Part shown: positions 8,901 to 20,215 of the stretch, piece after piece | Numbering within the stretch: position 1 is the stretch's first letter | How the letters are laid out: every line of letters begins with the position of its first letter | Assembly (NCBI GenBank): GCA_002431865.1 | Contig: DJEI01000005.1 | Span: 2,419-32,563 of the forward strand | Reading direction: 5' to 3' | Origin: Lachnospiraceae bacterium UBA5902 | GTDB lineage: Bacteria; Bacillota; Clostridia; Lachnospirales; Lachnospiraceae | Length of the DNA: 30,145 nt | The notes under the pieces: generated by a model | Database searches by the model: none | Told to the model about the DNA's origin: nothing | Seen by the model: the letters and a program-made list of their open reading frames with translations, nothing else | Position numbers and translations under genes: made by a program

Positions 8901-9260
8901 ATCCGGCTGATAGAAGATCACCTTTTCTGCCTGCTCATCCGGCTTGCCATTTCGGTTGGTATACTTAAAACTCGGCTTTCTGCACACATGATAATCCTTG
9001 CCCTGATGCGTAAAATAAAAATCGACAAAGCTTTCCACTTTCTTATCCACGTACTCGCTTTTCAGATTCTTCGTGTCGCGGTAGCTTCCACTCGCCTCCC
9101 CATACAGCGCATAGCTGATTGCATCAAAGATTGTTGTTTTTCCGGCTCCGGTATCTCCACAGATCAAAAACAATCCTTTCTCCTCAAACCGGGTGAAATC
9201 AATCTCCGTCTGCTCTGCATACGCCCCAAACGCCTGCATCACCAATCTAGTCGGCTTCAT
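5982..9260 (-). CDS. sbcC: SbcC nuclease subunit (SMC-like ATPase)
   Basis: 1092 residues, normal for SbcC/Rad50. Walker A GDTGAGKTT is at residues 35-43, long coiled coils flank the zinc-hook CPVC at 567-570, and the C-terminal half has the signature NLSGGESFKASLS (about 990) and Walker B LFVDEGFG (about 1025). SbcC pairs with SbcD as an ATP-dependent nuclease that opens hairpins and trims blocked DNA ends. The ATG at 9260 is preceded by GGAGG and overlaps the end of sbcD by 14 nt, so translation is probably coupled. An in-frame stretch of four 12-bp repeats (8524-8571) encodes LAEN-like units in the first coiled coil, a likely length-variable segment. The protein is otherwise complete. Confidence 0.95.
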   Translation of the reverse strand: MKPTRLVMQAFGAYAEQTEIDFTRFEEKGLFLICGDTGAGKTTIFDAISYALYGEASGSYRDTKNLKSEYVDKKVESFVDFYFTHQGKDYHVCRKPSFKYTNRNGKPDEQAEKVIFYQPDGTTFEGAKNVDGTKEKPGVIPQLLNMDAGQFMQVAMIAQGEFWKLLNAKTNERTEILRTIFQTDAYRKLELKLKNRMDVSFAVRKEKEQSISQSFREVKVESAEIQKVTSGILAENLTENLAENLAEDSEEQPRSVAQRICDLQEKLQDSKAVWNIEEMLTLLQAVIGEDTEKAKQKETVLAQAEEELQKLQGALVSAKDNNAILERYARTKEEQEVLESQKGLFEERRIQLDRRKQATYKVKPEYDAWITKAHEWERTKQLITAGAQTLVDCQIRAEMADAKVKETENLLPEAEQCQKLVDKVREEEPRYKEREMLQHELGQIRLQLAAQEQQEAALGTAEQTLQKRIKELQEQLAMWKEEPQKLAQAQAAHDKLLDSQKKTESIAKNLIPSWKRKQQELEEAQNRYLKKQDAYESAKDAYTHADRLYRANLVGILASDLAEGEPCPVCGATHHEKLATLVEASVTEEQCKELKAVEEEKLEAFNQATASASSLRADVQAKEIQLKEQIQSCMSVETVDDTSELDKLLAIFGRQRAKLVDAVAQSREQLDILQQNCEKLREVEEMLARAQGAEMAQLAEQRKKLAEERQSLIAKQAASQATFAALQTLSYSDWKSAEQAGNHALARVTEIQTALDAAAKEKKSADEAVARVQASIATQKQALEQQKSDAQMLKQRLDEKLTACQFASVEEMQAQVATDAEIHAEERRLADYDKKATEVTARLTQLEQEQDARHRTPVDLEQLQQEYSGNRAQVETLRTALQAITFRIQNNCEKQQNIRAQQVAYEKAKKENDTSYRLYMLVSGQTRNGKITFEQYIQATGFDSILQAANRHLLPMSDNQFQLYRQTNAIGKQTNTFLDLEVLDISTGKRRPVGNLSGGESFKASLSLALGLSDTIAENRGGIQMDALFVDEGFGTLDSKSLEETKDALLSMSGENKLVGIISHRDELMDIPQKLRVTKGRGGSRIHMETAV
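8524..8571 (-). repeat. Four 12-bp tandem repeats inside sbcC
   Basis: The plus-strand unit GCCAAGTTTTCT recurs four times with few changes and encodes four-residue units LAEN/LTEN/LAEN/LAED. Loss or gain of a unit keeps the frame. Confidence 0.8.
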
Positions 9261-10443
9261 AGATTCCCACCTCCTTCGCAACGTCCTTCATCATATCCAT
9301 TTCCTCTTCACTAATCCCGACACCATACATCTGCTTATAAAAATCAGCGATCAGCTCCTCATACGTCCGGCTCTGTGTTGCCTGCACTACATCCACATGT
9401 GACAGCTCGCGTGTACGGGAGTTATCATAATCAAGTTTTATCGTGTTTGGATAGTATTGCCGCATGATCCGCATCGCATCCGGAACAATATCCTCATCGG
9501 TCAGTGTCACATAGACAAAATCCTGTGTATGTTCGATTTGATTTTCTTCCTTTACAATCTCATCGAACGTTCCCCGGATATGAATGAGATCCCGTAGCGG
9601 AACGAGCTTCTCCAGCTCGATTGTCACCTGTCCATCTCCATCCACTGTCACAATTGGCACCTGTTTTGCGCCGTCCCGTTCACGCTCGCCACCCGGAATC
9701 TGCTTCACCGAACCAGCCTCTGACAAAGAATATTTGAGTGGGGAACCTGCATACCGAACTTCCTTTCTTCCAACACTCTGCGACGAATGGATATGTCCAA
9801 GTGCCACATAACAAAATGCATCAAAACAGTCATACCCTATCTTCTCTACCGTTCCGACATGCTGTGTCAGCGCACCCTCAGAGCCTCCCAGCGTTGGGTC
9901 TTTGCCCTTTCCTGATACAAACTGGTGCGCCACTAAAATATTTCTCTGTGCCGGATCGATCTCTGCGTGTGCCAGTACCTCCCGCACCGCATCCTCATAC
10001 GTCTCGATCTTTGCCTCCGGGAACGCACGCTTCACCTGGGATGCTTTCACGAACGGGAGCTGATAGATATGCACAGCCCCATAAGCATCCTCTGCCACAT
10101 GATGAAATAATTCCCCCTGATATTTGGCAGCGATATGTACATCATTTACCGCAAATAAGCTGCTTCCAAAATTCAGCCGCTCGTCCGAATCATGATTTCC
10201 GCTGATCATGTACACCTGCAAATGCTGTGCAGCCAATGCACGGATAAACTCATCCAAGATCTGCACCGCCCCTTCACTTGGTACCGTCTTGTCAAACACA
10301 TCTCCGGCAATCAGAACCGCATCCACCCGCTTTTCCTCTGCAATCTTCAAAATCTGCCACAGGATGTACCGCTGGTCATCCTTCAGGTCAAAATCCCCCA
10401 ATGTTTTTCCCAGATGTAAATCTGCCAAATGTAAAAACTTCAT
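9247..10443 (-). CDS. sbcD: SbcD nuclease subunit (Mre11-like)
   Basis: 398 residues with the calcineurin-like phosphoesterase motifs in order: DLH with Asp8 and His10, GDVFD with Asp48, GNHD at 82-85, then later His motifs VAHQF and GHIHSS, which together bind the two catalytic metals. This is the nuclease partner of SbcC. The ATG at 10443 starts directly on the first motif (MKFLHLADLHLG) and has GAGAGGTGAGAG ahead of it; the frame is open nine codons further upstream without a better site. Its stop overlaps the sbcC start by 14 nt and its own start is 4 nt after the stop of the small gene upstream, so the three genes form one operon. Confidence 0.95.
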   Translation of the reverse strand: MKFLHLADLHLGKTLGDFDLKDDQRYILWQILKIAEEKRVDAVLIAGDVFDKTVPSEGAVQILDEFIRALAAQHLQVYMISGNHDSDERLNFGSSLFAVNDVHIAAKYQGELFHHVAEDAYGAVHIYQLPFVKASQVKRAFPEAKIETYEDAVREVLAHAEIDPAQRNILVAHQFVSGKGKDPTLGGSEGALTQHVGTVEKIGYDCFDAFCYVALGHIHSSQSVGRKEVRYAGSPLKYSLSEAGSVKQIPGGERERDGAKQVPIVTVDGDGQVTIELEKLVPLRDLIHIRGTFDEIVKEENQIEHTQDFVYVTLTDEDIVPDAMRIMRQYYPNTIKLDYDNSRTRELSHVDVVQATQSRTYEELIADFYKQMYGVGISEEEMDMMKDVAKEVGIYEAD

Positions 10444-10447
10444 ACTC

Positions 10448-10744
10448 TCACCTCTCCGGTATCTGTTCATTTAACCATGCAAGCACGGCTTCCCTTCCCT
10501 CTGCATCAAACGGAAATGTTTTCCTTGTGATCTGCTCCTCTGGTGTTTTCTCATAGCAGGTACTTGCATGCCATATACACACCTCAAAAAAATTCTCGGA
10601 AGTCGTCTCGCCGCCTTCCTCCTCCGGCTCATGCTCGACCGTGAGTTTTGCGATCCGGTACCGCGGTCCGTAAATATCGCCGCCCGTCAGAATTCCCTTT
10701 GCATTATAAAATGGTAAATCAAATATCACATCACCTATAATCAC
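10448..10744 (-). CDS. Small protein of unknown function, first gene of the sbcDC operon
   Basis: 98 residues from the GTG at 10744, chosen because GGGAGGAG lies 6-7 nt upstream; ATG codons further upstream (10759, 10810) either overlap that ribosome site or lack one. The protein is acidic (a patch around EPEEEGGE), starts with IIGDVIFDLPFYNAKG and ends with DAEGREAVLAWLNEQIPER. It has no signal peptide or membrane helix, and two cysteines in the C-terminal half (CIWHASTC). I do not recognise a family. The stop is 4 nt from the sbcD start, so it is translated with the nuclease; whether it affects SbcCD is unknown. Confidence 0.7.
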   Translation of the reverse strand: MIIGDVIFDLPFYNAKGILTGGDIYGPRYRIAKLTVEHEPEEEGGETTSENFFEVCIWHASTCYEKTPEEQITRKTFPFDAEGREAVLAWLNEQIPER

Positions 10745-10790
10745 GCGTACTCCTCCCATATGTTTCGTTCTTATAAATTTTACTTTTATC

Positions 10791-10799
10791 ATTATATCA
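10791..10799 (-). promoter_or_regulatory. Extended -10 promoter of the small gene-sbcD-sbcC operon
   Basis: The minus strand reads TGATATAAT (10799-10791), an extended -10 box, 47 nt ahead of the GTG start. No convincing -35 hexamer is seen. Confidence 0.5.
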
Positions 10800-10877
10800 T
10801 ACGGAAGCATATTTTCTAATCAAAAAAGAAACTGATTCATTTTCCCGCATCCATCTATGGAATCTCTTGTCGGTTTG

Positions 10878-10886
10878 TGCTAGAAT
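10878..10886 (+). promoter_or_regulatory. Extended -10 promoter of alr
   Basis: TGCTAGAAT fits TGn-TAnAAT, 36 nt upstream of the alr start codon. The -35 region is poor. Confidence 0.45.
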
Positions 10887-10921
10887 AGGTATCAAAATAT
10901 TGCATAATCGAGGTGCGAAAG

Positions 10922-12091
10922 ATGGATTCCACATTGAAGCGGACATGGGCAGAAATTGACTTGGATGCCCTGGCTCATAACTATAAAACATTGCGCGACC
11001 GCATCGGCGCAAATGTCAAGTTTTTAGGCGTTGTCAAAGCAGATGCCTACGGACACGGCTCCGTACAGGTCAGCCGCCTGCTGCAGGAGCTTGGTGCCGA
11101 TTATCTGGCGGTCAGCAGCATTGACGAAGCAATTGAACTTCGTTTAAATGACATCACGATGCCGATTCTGATTCTTGGACATACGCCGAAGGAGCAGGTC
11201 AGCCGCCTGATCGAGTACAACATCACGCAGGCTGTTACCTGTAAGGCAAAGGCACTTGAATACAGTGAAGAAGCCGTGAAATGCGGCGGTACATTGAAGA
11301 TTCATATCAAGGTTGACACCGGAATGTCCCGACTGGGCTATCTGTGCGACGGGGATTATTTTGATACCGGTGTGGAAGGTATCTGCGAGGGCTGTTCCCT
11401 TCCGGGACTTTACGCGGAAGGTATCTTTACTCATTTTGCTGTATCGGATGAGCCGGGCGAAGCATGCAAAGCCTACACGGAGCATCAGTTCCAGTTATTT
11501 ACTGACGTAATCAAAAGCGTCGAGGAAAAGCTCGGCAAACGATTTGCCATCCGCCACTGTGCCAATACAGGCGCAGTAGCCCGTTATCCGGAAACATGGC
11601 TCGATATGGTAAGACCGGGACTTTTGTTATACGGCTATGGAGAATTCGCAGACGAACTTGGACTTCAGCCAGTCATGAGCTTAAAGACAACGGTCAGTAC
11701 GATCAAGACTTATCCTGCCGGCACCGCAATCAGCTACGGCGGCATCTATGTAACAGACAAGACGACACGTATGGGTGTCATCCCTTACGGCTATGCCGAT
11801 GGATTCTTCCGTGCCCTCTCTAACCGCTGCACGCTGATGTCGGACGAAGGTCCGGTTCCACAGCGCGGAAAGATCTGTATGGATATGTGCATGATCGACC
11901 TGACGGACAAGATGAAGGTCGATGTCGGAAGCGAGATTGAAATCTTCGGAAAGAAGAACTCCATCAACGATATGGCAGCTCTGGCAAACACGATTCCGTA
12001 CGAATTAACCTGTGCCGTGAGCAAGCGAGTTCCAAGATTCTATTACCGGGACGGAAAGATGATTGAGAAAGAATTGCTGCTGCGTGGGTAA
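10922..12091 (+). CDS. alr: Alanine racemase
   Basis: 389 residues. The PLP lysine is Lys39 in VVKADAYGHGS, and the second catalytic residue is Tyr272 in the SYGG motif that follows TYPAGTAI. The MGVIPYGYADGF and KICMDMCMIDLT stretches complete the usual fold-type III PLP enzyme. It makes D-alanine for peptidoglycan in the cytoplasm. The ATG at 10922 has GAGG eight nt upstream; a GTG three codons earlier overlaps that site and is less likely. The gene stands alone, divergent from the sbcDC operon, and no clear terminator follows it; only a weak hairpin (12133-12154) without a U-run lies beyond. Confidence 0.95.
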   Translation: MDSTLKRTWAEIDLDALAHNYKTLRDRIGANVKFLGVVKADAYGHGSVQVSRLLQELGADYLAVSSIDEAIELRLNDITMPILILGHTPKEQVSRLIEYNITQAVTCKAKALEYSEEAVKCGGTLKIHIKVDTGMSRLGYLCDGDYFDTGVEGICEGCSLPGLYAEGIFTHFAVSDEPGEACKAYTEHQFQLFTDVIKSVEEKLGKRFAIRHCANTGAVARYPETWLDMVRPGLLLYGYGEFADELGLQPVMSLKTTVSTIKTYPAGTAISYGGIYVTDKTTRMGVIPYGYADGFFRALSNRCTLMSDEGPVPQRGKICMDMCMIDLTDKMKVDVGSEIEIFGKKNSINDMAALANTIPYELTCAVSKRVPRFYYRDGKMIEKELLLRG

Positions 12092-12172
12092 ATTATTGCG
12101 CAGGGAATTACATAGACATAAAAAATATCCAACTGCATATAATAGCTATTGCAGATTTATCAAAAATACCGC

Positions 12173-12201
12173 TTGCACTTAAGGAGTATTGATGGTATCA
12201 T
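12173..12201 (+). promoter_or_regulatory. Promoter of the abiF-like structured RNA
   Basis: TTGCAC (12173-12178), a spacer of exactly 17 nt and TATCAT (12196-12201) preceded by TGG, which adds an extended -10. Transcription is expected to start near 12208. Confidence 0.7.
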
Positions 12202-12207
12202 ATCTGT

Positions 12208-12276
12208 AAGTGATCAGGTTGCAGAAACTCGCGATGCCTGCGACCGGAAGGAAGACCTGCGGGTCTTCCTTTTTTT
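12208..12276 (+). ncRNA. Probable abiF-type small RNA (about 70 nt)
   Basis: A good promoter is followed by an 8-bp stem, GGTTGCAG (12217-12224) with CTGCGACC (12238-12245) enclosing a 13-nt loop. Four nt later comes a strong terminator hairpin. The promoter, short hairpin RNA and terminator lie immediately upstream of a reading frame that matches the start of Abi_2/AbiF proteins, with 25 nt between U-run and start codon. A conserved abiF RNA motif in this position has been described in comparative RNA searches, and such RNAs have been proposed to act as antitoxins of AbiF-like proteins. I recall the context, not the exact consensus, so the assignment rests mainly on layout and fold. The only function-bearing part left may be the RNA itself. 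Confidence 0.6.
12249..12276 (+). terminator. Intrinsic terminator ending the small RNA
   Basis: AGGAAGACC (12249-12257) pairs perfectly with GGTCTTCCT (12262-12270) around TGCG, followed by a run of T to 12276. It separates the small RNA from the truncated reading frame downstream. Confidence 0.9.
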
Positions 12277-12301
12277 GTACAAAAAATTGGGGGAATAACA
12301 T

Positions 12302-16068
<3,767 letters not shown>

Positions 16069-16086
16069 ATCTTGTTCTCCGTTTCC

Positions 16087-16092
16087 ATTATA
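16087..16092 (-). promoter_or_regulatory. Possible -10 box for the DUF6553-lacZ operon
   Basis: The minus strand reads TATAAT (16092-16087), 19 nt before the start codon at 16068. The -35 position (16110-16115) is CGGATG, a poor match that coincides with the edge of the tandem repeats, so an activator may be needed. Confidence 0.4.
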
Positions 16093-16109
16093 CTGCCAAT
16101 CTGCATCCT

Positions 16110-16157
16110 CATCCGTTTATCCGCGCATCCATTCATCCACGCATCCGTTTATCCGCG
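16110..16157. repeat. Three 16-bp tandem repeats upstream of the lacZ operon
   Basis: Units CATCCGTTTATCCGCG (16110-16125), CATCCATTCATCCACG (16126-16141) and CATCCGTTTATCCGCG (16142-16157), followed by a partial CATTC. Each unit is itself two 8-bp degenerate halves. The array ends at the -35 position of the promoter at 16087, so it could be a set of regulator sites. Confidence 0.85.
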
Positions 16158-16205
16158 CATTCTTCTGTATATTCATTTTCTGCATAATTCCAGTTGCAGC
16201 CATCC

Positions 16206-17249
16206 TTACTTTTCAAGAAATGTATCGACATTATCCGCATCTACCTTGCGGTACTGTGACATATAGTAGATGTCATCCTCAAGCCCATATCCTTTGATAT
16301 CGCTTCCCTGAAATACCGCAACCGTCAAAAATGCAATCATTCTCGCCTGATCTTCTTTGTCATTGTAGACCGTTCCCTGCATCGTGCCAGATTCGATTGC
16401 CTCCAATGCATCGGGCAGACCATTGACGCCAAAGATAATCGGTCGTTCCTCTTCCTTATATCCGGCATTTTTGTATGCCTCGACGGCCCCAAGCGCCATG
16501 TCATCGTTGTTGGACAATATCAGTTCAATGTCAGAACCATACTGATCAATCAGCTGGCTCATCCGGTTTTCCGCCTGCGCACGATTCCAGTCCGCAAACT
16601 GATAACTGAGCTTTTCTAATTCTACGTCATTTTCAATCATGGTCTTAACCGACAAGTCCGTCCGGCTGATGGCATCCTGATGTCCGGCTTCGCCCTCTAA
16701 GAGCACATACTGGATTTTCCCATCACCATTCTTATCGACCTCCGGGTGGTTCTTGATATATTCTGCGGCAATCTCTCCCTGCATCTCGCCGGACTGCGCC
16801 GCATCACAGCCAACATAGAACAGCTTATCCCATTGCAGCAGATCCTCCTGCACCGGCTCCCGGTTAAAGAAGATAACCGGGATGTCGTTCTGCCGTGCCA
16901 TGCGGATGATATTCGACGGTGCTGTACGATCGACTAGATTCACACATAAAACATCGCATCCGGCATCAATCATTTCCTCGACAATCTTATCCTGCTCCTG
17001 CTGGTCATTGTCCCCACTTCGTACGGAAACAATCACGTTCATTGTGTTACTCTCTTTCGCTTTCAGGTCGTTTTTCAATATATCCGTCATCGCATTGATA
17101 AACGGATCATCCGGCGTATACGTCACCACGCCAACACGCAGCGTATGATCTGTTTTCTTTATAGAGTTTCCACATCCCACCAGGGAAATGGCAAGCGCAA
17201 GCACACACAAGAGTGCTATTCTATTGTTCTTTCTGTTTCTTCTACTCAT
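16206..17249 (-). CDS. Galactose/glucose-binding lipoprotein, MglB-like with standard topology
   Basis: 347 residues. The lipobox LVGC places the lipidated Cys at 26. The fold is the normal type I order: VVTYTPDDPF at 41-50 (Asp48 and Phe50 for the sugar), PVIFFNREP with Asn129, calcium loop DKNGDGKIQ from Asp172, His190-Asp192-Arg196 in GHQDAISR, Trp221, and SNND with Asn248. The usual Asp in the FGVDA motif is Asn276 here (FGVNGLPDA), and GTVYND supplies Asn296. It should sit on the outer membrane face and bind galactose or glucose. The start overlaps the end of the upstream anchored binding protein by 8 nt. Position at the end of the two-component operon, apart from the mgl transporter genes, suggests a sensing role rather than bulk uptake; that is inference. 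Confidence 0.9.
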   Translation of the reverse strand: MSRRNRKNNRIALLCVLALAISLVGCGNSIKKTDHTLRVGVVTYTPDDPFINAMTDILKNDLKAKESNTMNVIVSVRSGDNDQQEQDKIVEEMIDAGCDVLCVNLVDRTAPSNIIRMARQNDIPVIFFNREPVQEDLLQWDKLFYVGCDAAQSGEMQGEIAAEYIKNHPEVDKNGDGKIQYVLLEGEAGHQDAISRTDLSVKTMIENDVELEKLSYQFADWNRAQAENRMSQLIDQYGSDIELILSNNDDMALGAVEAYKNAGYKEEERPIIFGVNGLPDALEAIESGTMQGTVYNDKEDQARMIAFLTVAVFQGSDIKGYGLEDDIYYMSQYRKVDADNVDTFLEK

Positions 17250-18216
17250 ACGAATACAAAAACCTTTCTATCTCATCCGAGAACAAATCTTTCTTATAGA
17301 TAACCTTTACCTCTTTCTCATGGCTCTTCAATGTATAAAATGTCCGCGTGAGTTTTTTCGCAATCTCCTCAACGCTTTCATAACCAATGCTGTATCCATC
17401 CGGGACAACCAGACATTGCACCTGCCCTGCATCAAGCAGCGCAATCGATTTCATGCTCGTACCGACACCATAGATCTTCGCATCCCTGTACATGCCATTT
17501 TCCGCCTGTTCGCCCAGTACATCCAGGGCTTGTGTATCCATTACCACCATATAATCGACGGACTCCTGTACATCGACAACCGCACAGATATCGGTATCGC
17601 TTTCCTCATTATATTCCCATGCAATCTCACAATCCTGTTCTGCCAGTGCATCCTTCAGTCCCTGAATACGATTCACGCTCGCCTCCGTCTTAGACCGTCC
17701 GACGATCACGCCAATCCGCTTTCCCTTCAGACTGTCTTCATCCTGTGTGATAAGCTGTGTACCAAGAGTGTATCCAATCTGATAGTTATCCGGCTTGACT
17801 GTTGCATACCCGCTTGCCTCCGGTTGTTCGCCTGTATAAACATCCTCTGTCAGAAGTACAAATGGCTTCTTCTGCTCGCCGAGCCAATCTAACATGTCCT
17901 TTGTATCTATGCCCGGTGCCGGACACAGGATAAATGCATCCACATCATTTTCCAGCTGTTCCTCAATAAGCGCCCGCTCGTCCTGCGCTCCCGCAATATC
18001 GTCTGTATTACAGATGATAAGATGCAGATTGTTATTTTTCGCAGACTGCTTCAATCCGTTAATCACACCCTCCCAGCGGGTATCGCCGGAATTCTGCAGG
18101 ATTATCGCCACGCGCTTCTGTGGAACATCCTCCCGGAAAATTTTGTGTACGAAGAAAGCCGCAAGCAGAATCAAAATAAGTTCCGCAATGAGGAAAGTTA
18201 CTTTATTTCGTTTCAT
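17242..18216 (-). CDS. Membrane-anchored RbsB/LacI-like substrate-binding protein
   Basis: 324 residues. An uncleaved N-terminal helix (about residues 7-23, no lipobox) is followed by a periplasmic-binding-protein-like domain beginning KRVAIILQNSGDTRWEGVINGL, with ICNTDD, ILCPAPGID, IGVIVGRSKTEASVNRIQGLKDAL and IYGVGTSMKSIALLD in the order of family 4 sugar-binding domains. The sugar cannot be deduced. It overlaps the histidine kinase gene by 14 nt upstream and the MglB-like lipoprotein gene by 8 nt downstream, so all are translated from one message. Such accessory binding proteins often present a ligand to the sensor domain of a neighbouring kinase, the role suggested here. Confidence 0.85.
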   Translation of the reverse strand: MKRNKVTFLIAELILILLAAFFVHKIFREDVPQKRVAIILQNSGDTRWEGVINGLKQSAKNNNLHLIICNTDDIAGAQDERALIEEQLENDVDAFILCPAPGIDTKDMLDWLGEQKKPFVLLTEDVYTGEQPEASGYATVKPDNYQIGYTLGTQLITQDEDSLKGKRIGVIVGRSKTEASVNRIQGLKDALAEQDCEIAWEYNEESDTDICAVVDVQESVDYMVVMDTQALDVLGEQAENGMYRDAKIYGVGTSMKSIALLDAGQVQCLVVPDGYSIGYESVEEIAKKLTRTFYTLKSHEKEVKVIYKKDLFSDEIERFLYSYE

Positions 18217-20194
18217 CTGTCACTCTCCCCTTTCTATAGCTCTGCGTCTCCAGCTGCTGCCGATTCTCCTCCGTAAACGGAATCGCCGGAATGTGAATCA
18301 CAATCCTCGTGCCCTCATCTGCTTCGCTGTAAACCTCCAGACCATATTCATTTCCAAACATCAGCTGAATCCGGTTGTGTACGTTAATAAGTCCCACACC
18401 AGAGCCATGCTTCGGTACTTTGTTGTTGTCCTTAAGGATATTTTCAACTATATCCTCACTCATTCCCATACCATTATCCTCGACGGAAAGATAGATATCG
18501 TCGCCCTTTTTCTCACCGCGTACCGTGATCATGCCGCCATCATCTTCATCCATATTTCCAACGCCATAATAAATCGCATTTTCCAGAATTGGCTGCACGA
18601 TGAGCTTGACCGTACAGTAATTCTTGATCTCCTCGTCAATATCAAACTCCACCTGAAACCGCTCTTTATAGCGCACAAGCTGAATATTCATATAGCTTCG
18701 GCTATGCTGCAGCTCGTCTGCAATACGGATCACCGTTCTGCCCTTTGACAGACTGATCCGAAGCAGCTTCGCAAGCTCAGAAATCATAAGCACCGCTTCC
18801 TTATTCTTCTGCGCCTCGACCATCCATGTGATCGATTCAAGTGTATTGTACAGAAAATGCGGATTGATCTGGCTTTGCAGTGCATCCATCTCGCTCTTTC
18901 TACGCTCGGTCTGCTCGCGGATAATCTCCTGCATCAGATCCTCAATCTGTTCATAGGATTTCTTGACTGAATATCCAAGGTGCCGGATCTCAGAAGAACC
19001 ACCAATATAGATGTCTGTATCTCCACCAGCCTCGTATGCCTTGACTGACTCATTCAGCCGCAGGATTGGGCGGGAAATCTTTCTCGATATGATCCGGTTT
19101 ACTTCAAGCAGCATCATCATCAAAATGAGGATTGCCGTGATAATATAATACCGGAACCGGTTGATACTCGTCGTCTGCACACGATCCGGAATTACACCAA
19201 CCAACTTCCAGCCCGTATATGCCACACTGCTTACCACGACATTTCCGTGGCTTCCATTTAAGGAAAGCTTGTAGGTTCCATCCTCTAACTTCGCGACCTT
19301 CTCACAGTCCTCTGAGAAATATCCGCGGTCAATATCTGCCTGCCGTGGATGATAGATCATCTGTCCATCACGGCTGCACAGGTAATAGTAAATGCCATTT
19401 GAGGATTCATTGATCCGCTTCATCGTGTTCGAAATCACGGAGTATTTCATATCGACCAGCAGCACACCGCTACGCGGTGTCTCTCCGTCGTTGATGTCCA
19501 CCGAACGGCTCAAGGAGATAACCCAATAATACCGGTATGTGCCATCGTCAAACAGATTCTGGATATGCGGCACAGAGAAATGTACATTCTCGATGTCCGC
19601 CTCTGCGTTCTCATACCAGTCCTGTTCCCATGCCTTTGCACCCTTCTTACGCTCCGAAACCGGCTCTGCAGCTACCTGTGCACCATCATTATCATACAAT
19701 GCCATACTCTGAATCTGAGCCGCGTTGATCTCATAGAGCAGACCGAACTGGCGATTGAAATTTTCACTGGAGATATCATTTTCCTGAATAATATTATAGT
19801 TGACCGCATTCGTGATCTGCCGGATATTCAGCAGATCTGCATCAAGTTTATCCTTTGTGCTTTCGACCATGCTCTCTGCATTCGTGACAGCCGTCTGCTT
19901 CATCGCCATCTTGAACCGGTTGTACAGAAGCAGACCAATCGTGATCGTCGTGATCAGTGTAAGCGCCGTAAGTACCGCCATAATAATAGACTGGATATCC
20001 AGACCGATAAATTTTCCATGGCGAATCCAGCCCTGCCGCTTCATAAAACGATGGGTTTTCGACTGCACTTTATTCACTTTTATCTTCTTAGTCCGCTTCT
20101 TCAATGTGCAAAATCCTCTGATTACTGTATTGCCGTTATGACTGCAACTGGCTGAATCTGTGTTACTATCGATGGATTCATATGATTGGCTCAT
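18203..20194 (-). CDS. YesM-type sensor histidine kinase
   Basis: 663 residues. Cytoplasmic N-terminus, membrane helix at about 68-91, an extracellular Cache-like sensor domain to about 345, second helix 349-370 and a HAMP-like linker. It then has the His_kinase domain with His446 in QINPHFLYNTLE, N-box ILENAIYYG (about 537-545), DNGMGM at 573-578 and the glycine box GSGVGLINV near 597. This set belongs to the LytS/YesM class. The start is uncertain: the ATG at 20194 has no good ribosome site, and a TTG at 20104 has AGAGG ahead of it; both lie before the first helix. The gene is 21 nt after the response regulator and overlaps the next gene by 14 nt. Confidence 0.92.
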   Translation of the reverse strand: MSQSYESIDSNTDSASCSHNGNTVIRGFCTLKKRTKKIKVNKVQSKTHRFMKRQGWIRHGKFIGLDIQSIIMAVLTALTLITTITIGLLLYNRFKMAMKQTAVTNAESMVESTKDKLDADLLNIRQITNAVNYNIIQENDISSENFNRQFGLLYEINAAQIQSMALYDNDGAQVAAEPVSERKKGAKAWEQDWYENAEADIENVHFSVPHIQNLFDDGTYRYYWVISLSRSVDINDGETPRSGVLLVDMKYSVISNTMKRINESSNGIYYYLCSRDGQMIYHPRQADIDRGYFSEDCEKVAKLEDGTYKLSLNGSHGNVVVSSVAYTGWKLVGVIPDRVQTTSINRFRYYIITAILILMMMLLEVNRIISRKISRPILRLNESVKAYEAGGDTDIYIGGSSEIRHLGYSVKKSYEQIEDLMQEIIREQTERRKSEMDALQSQINPHFLYNTLESITWMVEAQKNKEAVLMISELAKLLRISLSKGRTVIRIADELQHSRSYMNIQLVRYKERFQVEFDIDEEIKNYCTVKLIVQPILENAIYYGVGNMDEDDGGMITVRGEKKGDDIYLSVEDNGMGMSEDIVENILKDNNKVPKHGSGVGLINVHNRIQLMFGNEYGLEVYSEADEGTRIVIHIPAIPFTEENRQQLETQSYRKGRVTDETK

Positions 20195-20215
20195 ATGTTT
20201 CGTGCAACGTAGTCA

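Noticed and set aside
12133..12154. Terminator for alr
   Set aside because: CTGCA/TGCAG forms only a weak stem and no T-run follows.
16110..16157. Possible CRISPR fragment
   Set aside because: The units are directly adjacent with no unique spacers, only 16 bp long, and there are no cas genes.
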